In this document: piece after piece, positions 1 to 6,589 of the stretch | Layout of the letters: every line of letters starts with the position of its first letter | Position numbering within the stretch: position 1 is the stretch's first letter | From: Poindextera sp035294785 | GTDB lineage: Bacteria > Pseudomonadota > Alphaproteobacteria > Caulobacterales > Caulobacteraceae | Length of the DNA: 64,000 nt | NCBI GenBank assembly: GCA_035294785.1 | Contig: DATGKF010000055.1 | Coordinates: 1-64,000 of the forward strand | Direction: 5' to 3' | Position numbers and translations under genes: made by a program | The notes under the pieces: generated by a model | What the model was told of the DNA's origin: nothing | The model's input: the letters and a program-made list of their open reading frames with translations, nothing else | Database searches by the model: none

Positions 1-59
1 ACGGCGTCAAGGAACCGCTCAACAGGCGATCCACCATCGACATCAACTTCGGGCCTTAG
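1..59 (+). CDS. C-terminal end of a probable OmpA-family protein (5' truncated by window edge)
   Basis: Only the last 18 residues are visible, in the frame that begins at base 3 and ends with TAG at 57-59. They read GVKEPLNRRSTIDINFGP. An 'NRR' followed by alternating hydrophobic residues is how the peptidoglycan-binding OmpA domain (PF00691) usually ends, so an outer-membrane or peptidoglycan-anchored protein is the likeliest identity. The strong terminator just downstream fits the end of a transcription unit. The fragment is too short to be certain. Confidence 0.5.
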   Translation, partial: GVKEPLNRRSTIDINFGP

Positions 60-89
60 ACGCCACAAACCCCGAAGCTCGCCTCTCAG

Positions 90-118
90 CCCCCGCCGGA
101 CAATCCGGCGGGGGTTTT
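90..118 (+). terminator. Rho-independent terminator
   Basis: A perfect 10-bp GC stem (CCCCCGCCGG / CCGGCGGGGG) with the 5-base loop ACAAT is followed directly by TTTT. It lies about 30 bases after the stop codon of the OmpA-like gene and closes that transcript. Confidence 0.9.
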
Positions 119-226
119 GCTTGCCCGCTCTTCCGGTCCGCGTGGAGCCTCTGCTAAAGAGGTTGCGAGCGCGCGCCGCCGGCGTCGCGCAGCCGCCTTT
201 CCCAGAGAAACAAGGACTTGCATCCC

Positions 227-763
227 ATGAAGATCGCGTTCGCCGCCCTCGTCGCGCTTGCCGCGGCGGCGCTGGCCGCCCCGGCCCTGGCTCAGGACGC
301 TCCGGCCGCCGCCCAAACCGGTCCCCAGCCCATGCCGGGGATGCCGGGTTACGAGCAGCCCGCCATCGGAGCCGATGCTTGCCACAACGTCGACGCCAGC
401 CACACCCAGTGCACGATCCCGGCGAAAACCTCGGGCCGCTATCTCGTGATCGCCATCGGGACCGCAACGGCGACCGGCGCTGGCGCGGCTCAGCAACTGG
501 CGATCGGCGGGCCGACCTGGGTCTGCGCCCGCGTGACCGACAACAACAACAGCAAGTGGTCGAGCGGCCCACGCGCCTTGAAGGTCGAATGCACGGTCGA
601 CGTGCTGACCGACCAGCCGCTGCCGATCACCGTGGAATATCGGGTCACGCACGCAACCCTGGACCCGAAGGGGCCACAGATGGCCATCCAGCGGGCCGGT
701 TGGTCCGGCGTCGTCACCACCTCCCAGGTCGGTGCGCAGGCCGGCGTTCCGAAGACGCAGTAG
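227..763 (+). CDS. Secreted protein of unknown function
   Basis: This is a 178-residue protein with a clear Sec signal peptide: MK, an Ala/Leu-rich core, and a likely cleavage at ALA-Q near residue 23. I chose the ATG at 227 because an AAGGA at 212-216 lies about ten bases upstream of it; an in-frame TTG at 218 would sit almost on top of that ribosome site. The mature part has four cysteines (in ACHN, TQCT, WVCA and VECT) that could form two disulfides in the periplasm, and a predicted beta-rich character. I do not recognise the family. It stands alone after a terminator and is convergent with the sugar isomerase gene, whose stop is eight bases away. Confidence 0.75.
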   Translation: MKIAFAALVALAAAALAAPALAQDAPAAAQTGPQPMPGMPGYEQPAIGADACHNVDASHTQCTIPAKTSGRYLVIAIGTATATGAGAAQQLAIGGPTWVCARVTDNNNSKWSSGPRALKVECTVDVLTDQPLPITVEYRVTHATLDPKGPQMAIQRAGWSGVVTTSQVGAQAGVPKTQ

Positions 764-770
764 TCCGCGC

Positions 771-1892
771 TCAGGCCGGCGCGGCGGCGATCAGCGCCTC
801 GAGCGCGCCGGCGATGTGGTAGCCGCTCGAGGCCGGCGCAGGTCCCGCCTCCCAGCCGCCGCCGGCGCGGCGTTGATCCCGCCAGAGGCCGGGCGTCGGC
901 GTGGCGAAATAGGCCATGAGAGCCGCGCTCGCCTGCGCGGCCGCCGCGCCCGCGCCTGCGCCGATGGCGCCGTCGGGGCGCGACAGCGCCGTCCGCAGCC
1001 GTTCCGCCTGTTGCCAGAGCCGCGCCGAACGCGCTTTCGGCCGGCCGTCGAACTCGATCGCGTCGATCGCGAACCCGTCGGCGTCGACGCCGTGCGCCTC
1101 TCCAAAGGTGATCAGCCGCGCCGAAATCGCTGAGCGGTCGCGGCCGCCGGCGCGCCCGAGGCGATCGAGCAGATACCCCCACTCGAACTGATGCCCGGGC
1201 GAGGCGCCCTCGCCGGGAACCGGGCGCCAGCCGGGATCGAAGGCCTCCGGAACGAATCCTGGGCCCGTCAGCACTCTGGCTTCGAACAGCGCGCCCAGAC
1301 GCTCGGCCCAGGCCAGGTCGTCCGCCTCGCCGGTTGCGGCGTAAAGCGTCAGCGCCGCCTCCAGCAGGTGCATATGCGGGTTCTGGCGGCCAGGGTGCGG
1401 GGCGATATCGCCCTCGCGATACCCGCCGCCCGGATCGGCCCAGTGGCGCTCGAGCCGATCGCGCGTTGCGCGGGCGGCGTCGATGAAATCGGCGCGGCCA
1501 AGCGCGCGGCCGGCGTCGGCGAAGCCGAACAGGAGGAAAGCCTGGGTGTAGAGGTCGCTGCGCGAATCGGCCGGCTGACCGCGGCCGTCGAAGCTGTAGA
1601 TCCAGTCGCCATGCGCCCCCCGCCCGCGCGCCAGCAGCGCCTCCCCCGCGGCGCTGGCCCGCTCGGCCCAGGGGCCGTTCCAGCCCAACCGCCCGCCGGT
1701 GCAGCAGACGCTCATCTGCCGCGCCTGCACCAGCGCGCGCCGCGGCGCCTCGACCGGCTCGCCGTCCAGCGTGATCGCCTCGACGAACTGCCCGCTCGCG
1801 CCATCGAAGCCGGCGCCCGTCCACAGCGGCAGCATCGCGCCCAGCATCCAGGTCTTGGCGCGCTCGGCGGCCTCGGCGAGGGCGACGGCCAT
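771..1892 (-). CDS. AGE-family (N-acylglucosamine 2-epimerase) sugar isomerase, probably mannose-6-phosphate isomerase
   Basis: The 373-residue protein has the features of the (alpha/alpha)6-barrel AGE family: the central RQNPHMHLLEA segment and the later PGHQFEWGYLL segment carry the conserved histidine and acidic residues that line the active site. Family members interconvert mannose/fructose or GlcNAc/ManNAc, free or phosphorylated. The start codon lies nine bases after the stop of a mannose-1-phosphate guanylyltransferase gene in the same operon, so I infer that this enzyme supplies mannose-6-phosphate for GDP-mannose and cell-surface polysaccharide. A cellobiose or GlcNAc epimerase activity cannot be excluded from sequence alone. 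Confidence 0.8.
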   Translation of the reverse strand: MAVALAEAAERAKTWMLGAMLPLWTGAGFDGASGQFVEAITLDGEPVEAPRRALVQARQMSVCCTGGRLGWNGPWAERASAAGEALLARGRGAHGDWIYSFDGRGQPADSRSDLYTQAFLLFGFADAGRALGRADFIDAARATRDRLERHWADPGGGYREGDIAPHPGRQNPHMHLLEAALTLYAATGEADDLAWAERLGALFEARVLTGPGFVPEAFDPGWRPVPGEGASPGHQFEWGYLLDRLGRAGGRDRSAISARLITFGEAHGVDADGFAIDAIEFDGRPKARSARLWQQAERLRTALSRPDGAIGAGAGAAAAQASAALMAYFATPTPGLWRDQRRAGGGWEAGPAPASSGYHIAGALEALIAAAPA

Positions 1893-1901
1893 TGCGACCG
1901 C

Positions 1902-2978
1902 TCAGCCGTCCGGCTTGGCGCGGGCGGCGAGGCGCTCGGCCAGCGCGCGCACCTCCTGCGCCCGCGCCTTCGGTGCGACGAGCACGCCGGCTTGCGTCGC
2001 GACGATCACGAGGTCGCTGACCCCGATCGCAGCCACCGTGGGGCCGTCCGACCACACCAGGCTGTCAGCCACGTCGAGGAGCCCGACATCGCCGCGCACG
2101 GCGTTGCCCTGCGCGTCGCGGGCGCCCAGGCGCCAGACTTCGTCCCAGGCGCCGACATCCGCCCAGGCAAAGTCGCAGAGCGCCACTGCAGCCCTGTCGG
2201 TCTTCTCCATCACCGCCCGGTCGAGCGCCTCGGCGGGGCAGGCGCCGAAGGCGGCGTCCAGGATGATGAGGGGGCCGGCGTGCTCGGCCGGCAGGGCGCC
2301 AAGGGTAGCCGCGAGGATGTCGGGCCGGTGGAGCGTGAACTCGCGCAGCATCAGCGCGGGGTCGAACAGGAAGACACCCGCGTTCCAACTGTGATCGCCA
2401 CTCGTCAGGTAGGCCGCGGCGTCCGCGAGAGGCGGCTTCTCGACGAACCGCGCCACGGCGTGGACGCCATCCGCCAAGGCGGGGCCGCGCTGGATGTAGC
2501 CGTAGGCCGTTTCCGGGCGTGTGGGCGCGATGCCAAGCACGACGATCCGCTCGTCCGCGACGGCGGCGCCGCGCCGCACGGTGGCGCGAAAGGCCGCCGC
2601 ATCGGGAACGAGATGGTCGGCCGACAGCAGCAGCACCAGCGCGCCCGGCGTCCGTTCGGCCGCCAGCGTCGAGATGATGGCCGCGATCGGCGCGGTGCCG
2701 CGGCCACAGGGCTCGACGAGCAGCACGCCCGGCGTGATCTGGACGGCCGCCAACTGCGCTTCGACGATCGCGTGGTGAGCCTGGCCGCAGACGATCACAG
2801 GCGGCAGAAACCCTTCAGCTTCGGCGGCTCGACCGGTCACGCGAGCCACGGTTTGTTCGAACAGGCTGGATCCGCCGATGAGCGACGCGAAAGGCTTGGG
2901 CGACGCTTCGGTGGAGACCGGCCAGAGCCGCGCGCCCGCGCCGCCGCAGAGGATGACGGGCAGGATCGGCCGCGTCAC
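1902..2978 (-). CDS. manC: Mannose-1-phosphate guanylyltransferase
   Basis: This 358-residue cytosolic nucleotidyltransferase makes GDP-mannose from GTP and mannose-1-phosphate. Near the N terminus it has the pyrophosphorylase signature (residues 7-28, CGGAGARLWPVS followed by PKPF), where the GTP-binding glycine loop and the conserved lysine sit. Further on are FVEKP and WNAGVFLF, typical of the family. I start it at the GTG at 2978, which overlaps the TGA of the upstream gene (GTGA); a longer open frame reads into that gene but has no family similarity there. It lacks the C-terminal cupin isomerase domain of bifunctional ManC, consistent with a separate AGE-type isomerase encoded next door. 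Confidence 0.9.
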   Translation of the reverse strand: MTRPILPVILCGGAGARLWPVSTEASPKPFASLIGGSSLFEQTVARVTGRAAEAEGFLPPVIVCGQAHHAIVEAQLAAVQITPGVLLVEPCGRGTAPIAAIISTLAAERTPGALVLLLSADHLVPDAAAFRATVRRGAAVADERIVVLGIAPTRPETAYGYIQRGPALADGVHAVARFVEKPPLADAAAYLTSGDHSWNAGVFLFDPALMLREFTLHRPDILAATLGALPAEHAGPLIILDAAFGACPAEALDRAVMEKTDRAAVALCDFAWADVGAWDEVWRLGARDAQGNAVRGDVGLLDVADSLVWSDGPTVAAIGVSDLVIVATQAGVLVAPKARAQEVRALAERLAARAKPDG

Positions 2979-3298
2979 GGGCGGGCCCGTCCAGCCGGTC
3001 CGAACGGCCGCTTGCGCGCGCCGAACGGCCGACGTGGTTCCTCGCCCTTCGCCTTGGCGGCGATCTCTTTCAGCTTCATTCGCTGCAGGACCGAGAGGCT
3101 CTCGCCCGGCGCGCCCTTCTCCGGATCGGCGAAGGCGCGGCCATATGTCTTCACCCGCTCCTCCACCGAGCCGAGAAACTCGCCCTCCCAGTCGCTGAGT
3201 TTGGCCCCGGTCTGGGCGGCCGCGCGGCGGGCGCGTTTCAGGGCGTTCAGCGCGGCGCGCCTGGCTTGCGCGCGGGGGTCTGGGCGTTTGGCCTTCAC
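2975..3298 (-). CDS. Basic protein of unknown function in the gapR operon
   Basis: The 107-residue product is rich in Lys/Arg and Ala, begins with a very basic helix, has a central acidic helix (SDWEGEFLGSVEERVKTYG), and ends in an Arg/Pro/Gly-rich tail. No signal or membrane segment is visible. It starts with GTG at 3298 overlapping the gapR stop (GTGA) and ends overlapping the manC start, so it is translationally coupled to both. I do not recognise a named family. The coupling to gapR and the charge pattern suggest a cytosolic, possibly nucleic-acid-associated, protein, but that is only inference. Confidence 0.7.
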   Translation of the reverse strand: MKAKRPDPRAQARRAALNALKRARRAAAQTGAKLSDWEGEFLGSVEERVKTYGRAFADPEKGAPGESLSVLQRMKLKEIAAKAKGEEPRRPFGARKRPFGPAGRARP

Positions 3299-3561
3299 AA
3301 GCCCCCAATGGCGGACAGGTAGAGGTCGATCAACGCCTCTTCCTCCTGCCGCTTGGCGCGGTCCTGCTTGCGCAGCCGCACCACCTTTCGAAGAATCTTG
3401 GCGTCGAAGCCTTCGCCTTTGGCTTCGTCGTAGACCGCCTTCAGGTCGCCGGTCACAGCGGCCTTGTCCTCCTCCAGCCGGTCGATCCGCTCAATGAGGC
3501 TTTTCAGCCGCCCCTGCGCTGTCGCGTTCAAGGTGTCGATCGCGGCGGAGTCGTCGGCCAT
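3295..3561 (-). CDS. gapR: GapR, DNA-binding chromosome-structuring protein (DUF2312)
   Basis: The 88-residue, mostly helical protein matches GapR of Caulobacter in length and in its hallmark segments: an N-terminal coiled coil with RLKSLIERIDRLEEDK and the basic KILRKVVRLRKQDRAKRQEEE region ending in LDLYLSAIG-type sequence. GapR is known to bind overtwisted AT-rich DNA ahead of replication and transcription forks as a clamp-like oligomer, and to stimulate type II topoisomerases. It heads a four-gene minus-strand operon with GTGA overlaps. A gap of about 90 bases separates it from rpmJ. Confidence 0.93.
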   Translation of the reverse strand: MADDSAAIDTLNATAQGRLKSLIERIDRLEEDKAAVTGDLKAVYDEAKGEGFDAKILRKVVRLRKQDRAKRQEEEALIDLYLSAIGGL

Positions 3562-3650
3562 GGGCGTGCGCTCGGGACTGGAGAAGCGGGGTCTGCGGGT
3601 TCGGCGACCCTAGCGGTCCGGGCGCTGGCGGCCAAGGGCGCGGCCGCCCC

Positions 3651-3776
3651 TTACCCCTGGCGCGCCTTGAACCTCGGGTTGGTCTTGTTGATCACGTAGA
3701 CCCGGCCCTTGCGACGCACCAGCTTGCAGTCGCGATGGCGGGTCTTCAGCGACTTGAGCGAACTTCTGACCTTCAT
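3651..3776 (-). CDS. rpmJ: 50S ribosomal protein L36, zinc-free type
   Basis: The 41-residue product starts MKVRSSLKSLKTRH and ends NPRFKARQG, the typical L36 sequence of the large ribosomal subunit. A longer frame upstream exists, but the ATG at 3776 gives the family's exact length. Only one cysteine is left (HRDCKL); the zinc ribbon CxxC...C/H of classical L36 is missing, so this is the C-minus (YkgO-like) form. It is a lone gene whose promoter region is shared with the divergent transglycosylase gene. Confidence 0.95.
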   Translation of the reverse strand: MKVRSSLKSLKTRHRDCKLVRRKGRVYVINKTNPRFKARQG

Positions 3777-3902
3777 GGCGACGTGGTCTCGGCGACGGAG
3801 GGGTGAAAAAGAGCGCGCTCGTTTAGGGCGGGGCGCAGTCAAAGTCAAATCGCGCAAGCGTGCCTTGAAGCCGAACCCGGCTCGCCGCTAGCTTCGGCTT
3901 CG

Positions 3903-5126
3903 ATGCGCCGCCGAGTCTTCTTGCAAACCAGCCTGGCAGCGGCCCTGGCCGGGCCGGCGGCGCGAGCCGCGCCCGCCAGCCCGAGCCCGCCCGTCGACGA
4001 GGCCCGCTTCCAGGTCTGGGCGGCGGACTTCATCGCACGCGCGCCGCGCATGGGCCTTCCGATCGACGTCGTCCGCCGCGAATTCGCCGGACTGACTCTC
4101 GACCCTCGGGTGGTCGCGCTCAACAACCAGCAACCGGAGTTTTCCCGTCCGATCAGCGACTACATCCAGTCGGTCGCCACCGACGATCGGGTGGCGGCCG
4201 GTCGTCGCCACTTGGCCGCCGTGCGCGACCTTCCGCGCATCGCCCAGCGCTACGGCGCGCCGCCGGAGATTCTTGTCGCGATCTGGGCGGTCGAGTCGGG
4301 CTTCGGCGTCAACCAGGGCGGCTTCGACGTTCTGCGGTCGGTCGCCAGCCTCGCGGCCGAGGGCCGCCGACGCGACTGGGCCGAAGGCGAGATCGCCGCC
4401 CTGATCAAGATCATCGCCGCCGGGACCGCGACCCGCGCGCAGCTCAAGGGCTCCTGGGCCGGCGCCATGGGACAGACCCAGCTCGAGCCCTCGGCGCTGC
4501 TGGCGGACGCGGTCGACGTCTCCGGTCGCGGGCATCCTGACGTCTGGGGCTCGCCGGCCGACGCGCTGGCTTCAGCCGCGAACCTGCTGGAGAAGGCCGG
4601 CTGGCGCCGCGGCGAGGCCTGGCAGCGCGAGGCGGTGCTGCCGCCCCACTTCGACTACGGCCTGACCGAAGGACCGGCGAAGCCGCCGGCGGTCTGGACC
4701 GCGCTCGGGGTCAAGCCGGCGGTGGGCGGCGTCTGGGGCGACCGCGCGCCCGACGGCGTCCTGCTCCTGCCCGCCGGCGCGGCCGGGCCTGCGTTCCTGG
4801 CCTTCCCCAACCACTTCATCATCCGCAAGTACAACAATGCCATCTCCTACGCGCTCGGCGTGGGCCTGCTCGCTGACCGCATCGCCGGGCGGGCGAACGT
4901 CGTGGCGGCCTGGCCGCACGAGCTGCCGCTCTCCACCGCCGATCGGGTGGGCGCGCAGGCGGCGCTGGCCAGACTCGGCTACGACGTCGGTCCGCCCGAC
5001 GGCCAGATTGGGCTTAAGACGCGCATTGCACTGCGGGCCTGGCAGAAGTCGAAGGGCCTGCCGGCCGACGGGTACCTCACGCCGCACATCGCCGGCCAGC
5101 TCGTGGCCCAGGCGGCGGCCCGTTAG
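3903..5126 (+). CDS. Lytic murein transglycosylase, MltB type, with peptidoglycan-binding domain
   Basis: The 407-residue periplasmic enzyme cleaves the MurNAc-GlcNAc bond of peptidoglycan to a 1,6-anhydro product. The N terminus MRRRVFLQTSLAAALAG is a signal sequence with Arg-rich n-region, possibly Tat. The SLT_2 catalytic domain spans about 30-320, with catalytic Glu131 in AVESGFG and the GSWAGAMGQTQ substrate loop near 190-200. A PG_binding_1 domain occupies about 345-400 (LARLGYDVGPPDGQIGLKT). The start at 3903 follows a short intergenic region shared with rpmJ. There is no lipobox, so it is probably soluble rather than membrane-anchored. Confidence 0.9.
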   Translation: MRRRVFLQTSLAAALAGPAARAAPASPSPPVDEARFQVWAADFIARAPRMGLPIDVVRREFAGLTLDPRVVALNNQQPEFSRPISDYIQSVATDDRVAAGRRHLAAVRDLPRIAQRYGAPPEILVAIWAVESGFGVNQGGFDVLRSVASLAAEGRRRDWAEGEIAALIKIIAAGTATRAQLKGSWAGAMGQTQLEPSALLADAVDVSGRGHPDVWGSPADALASAANLLEKAGWRRGEAWQREAVLPPHFDYGLTEGPAKPPAVWTALGVKPAVGGVWGDRAPDGVLLLPAGAAGPAFLAFPNHFIIRKYNNAISYALGVGLLADRIAGRANVVAAWPHELPLSTADRVGAQAALARLGYDVGPPDGQIGLKTRIALRAWQKSKGLPADGYLTPHIAGQLVAQAAAR

Positions 5127-5207
5127 GGGGAAGGGCCGGCGCATACGCGGAATTAAGCATTAACGCCCAGCATTCCCGCCGACGCGCGCGCGGGGAGCAG
5201 CCAGGCC

Positions 5208-6077
5208 TTGTTTCAGATCATCGGCATCGTGCTGCTCTTCGCCATGGTGTTCGGCAGCTTCATTATCTCCGGCGGCAAGATCGCGGTGGTGCTCGAGGCG
5301 CTGCCGCACGAGCTGATGGCGATCGGCGGCGCCGGCGCGGCGGCCTTCCTGATCTCCAACTCGATGACCACGATCAAGGGCACCGGCGCGGGCCTTGCCA
5401 AGGCCTTCAAGGGGCCGAAGTGGAAGGCGCAGGACTACAAGGACCTCCTGAGCCTGCTGTTCCTGCTGACCAAGACGATGAAGTCGAAGGGCGTGATCGC
5501 GCTTGAGAGCCACATCGAGAAGCCGGGCGAGAGCGCCATCTTCTCCCGCTATCCGAACCTCATGAAGGACCACTTCGCCATCGACTTCATCTGCGACACG
5601 TTGCGCATGATGACTATGAACCTGGAGGACCCGCACCAGGTCGAGGACGCGATGGAGAAGCAGCTCGAGAAGCATCACCACGAGGCGCTGGCCCCCAGCC
5701 ACGCGCTCTCCAGTCTCGCCGACGCCCTGCCGGCGCTCGGCATCGTCGCCGCCGTCCTGGGCGTCATCAAGACCATGGGCGCGATCACCGAGCCGCCCGA
5801 AATCCTCGGCATGATGATCGGCGGCGCGCTGGTCGGCACCTTCCTCGGCGTTTTTCTCGCCTACGGCATGGTCGGGCCGATGTCGGCGCGGATGAAGGAC
5901 GTGACCGAGGAGGAGGGCGCCTTCTACCGCATCATCCAGTCGGTGCTGGTCGCCCACCTGCACGGCAACGCCGCGCAAATCTCGGTTGAGATCGGCCGCG
6001 GCAGCGTGCCATCGCCCGCCCAGCCGACCTTCCTCGAGCTCGAGGAGACCCTGGGCTCGATCCCCGCGGAGGGTTAA
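5208..6077 (+). CDS. motA: Flagellar motor stator protein MotA
   Basis: This 289-residue inner-membrane protein has the four MotA segments (about 1-20, 33-52, 170-190, 200-222) and the large cytoplasmic loop between helices 2 and 3 with the conserved HYRL-like charged region. With MotB it forms the proton channel that drives the flagellar rotor. The frame starts with TTG at 5208, supported by GGGGAG at 5192-5197 about ten bases upstream; no in-frame ATG lies near the first helix. motB is not beside it, as is also the case in Caulobacter, so partner expression must come from elsewhere. Confidence 0.95.
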   Translation: MFQIIGIVLLFAMVFGSFIISGGKIAVVLEALPHELMAIGGAGAAAFLISNSMTTIKGTGAGLAKAFKGPKWKAQDYKDLLSLLFLLTKTMKSKGVIALESHIEKPGESAIFSRYPNLMKDHFAIDFICDTLRMMTMNLEDPHQVEDAMEKQLEKHHHEALAPSHALSSLADALPALGIVAAVLGVIKTMGAITEPPEILGMMIGGALVGTFLGVFLAYGMVGPMSARMKDVTEEEGAFYRIIQSVLVAHLHGNAAQISVEIGRGSVPSPAQPTFLELEETLGSIPAEG

Positions 6078-6199
6078 ACCGCGCTCACGATCACGCTGTC
6101 GTGAAGAGAATGCTTGCCCTGGGGAAAGATGACGGCATAATCAGCCTCAGCGCAGGCGAGGCGCCGCTGGGATGTCGGCCAAGTTGGCTGAACAGCCGC

Positions 6200-6233
6200 G
6201 GAGGCGGGCTTGCTGATCGGCGCAGCAACCTCC
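6200..6233 (+). other. Hairpin in the 5' leader of the small lipoprotein gene
   Basis: TTGCTG (6210-6215) pairs with CAGCAA (6223-6228) and GGAGG (6200-6204) pairs with CCTCC (6229-6233), leaving a five-base bulge and a seven-base loop. The structure ends 19 bases before the ATG at 6253 and carries a Shine-Dalgarno-like and an anti-Shine-Dalgarno-like strand. It may tune translation or stabilise the mRNA. Confidence 0.4.
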
Positions 6234-6252
6234 TTCTAGGGGACCAGGGACA

Positions 6253-6504
6253 ATGACCTCCGAAGTTCTTCGTAAGATCCTCGTCGCCGGCGCCGCCGTC
6301 GCCGCTCTTTCTGTCGTGGCCTGCAACAAGACGGCGAACGACGCCAACACGGCGGCTGCATCCGCCGAGTCGGCCGCTTCCGACGCGACGGCCGCGGCCA
6401 GCGCCGCTTCCGCCGCTGCTTCGGACGCCGCAATGGCGGCTTCCGCCGCTTCGGGCGCCGCGATGTCGGCCGCCGGCGGCTCCGCCGCTCCGGCGAACAA
6501 GTAA
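6253..6504 (+). CDS. Small alanine-rich lipoprotein
   Basis: The 83-residue precursor has a basic start, a hydrophobic core and the lipobox-like LSVVAC, predicting a lipidated Cys24 after signal peptidase II cleavage. The mature 60 residues are almost wholly Ala, Ser and Asp in heptad-like spacing, suggestive of a long single helix, like Lpp or other small entericidin-type proteins, though I see no clear family match. It is followed at once by a strong terminator and preceded by a 175-base leader, so it is probably a highly expressed single-gene transcript. An AGGGA precedes the ATG. Confidence 0.75.
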   Translation: MTSEVLRKILVAGAAVAALSVVACNKTANDANTAAASAESAASDATAAASAASAAASDAAMAASAASGAAMSAAGGSAAPANK

Positions 6505-6537
6505 GCTTTTCGCGTCCAACGCGAGCGCGTAAGTCAA

Positions 6538-6565
6538 GGGGTCGCCCGGTAGGGCGGCCCCTTTT
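6538..6565 (+). terminator. Rho-independent terminator
   Basis: GGGGTCGCCC and GGGCGGCCCC form a 10-bp stem with one G-T pair and the loop GGTA, followed by TTTT at 6562-6565. It ends the small lipoprotein transcript just before mnmC. Confidence 0.88.
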
Positions 6566-6589
6566 CGCGTCCAGCGGCGCGATCGATCG

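Noticed and set aside
1191..3497. Plus-strand open frame of 768 codons opposite the AGE/manC/gapR operon
   Set aside because: The minus strand encodes a continuous operon with overlapping stops and starts and known families.
5149..5168. AT-rich TTAAGCATTAAC before motA as a CtrA box
   Set aside because: The two TTAA halves are three bases apart, not seven, so it does not fit the CtrA site.
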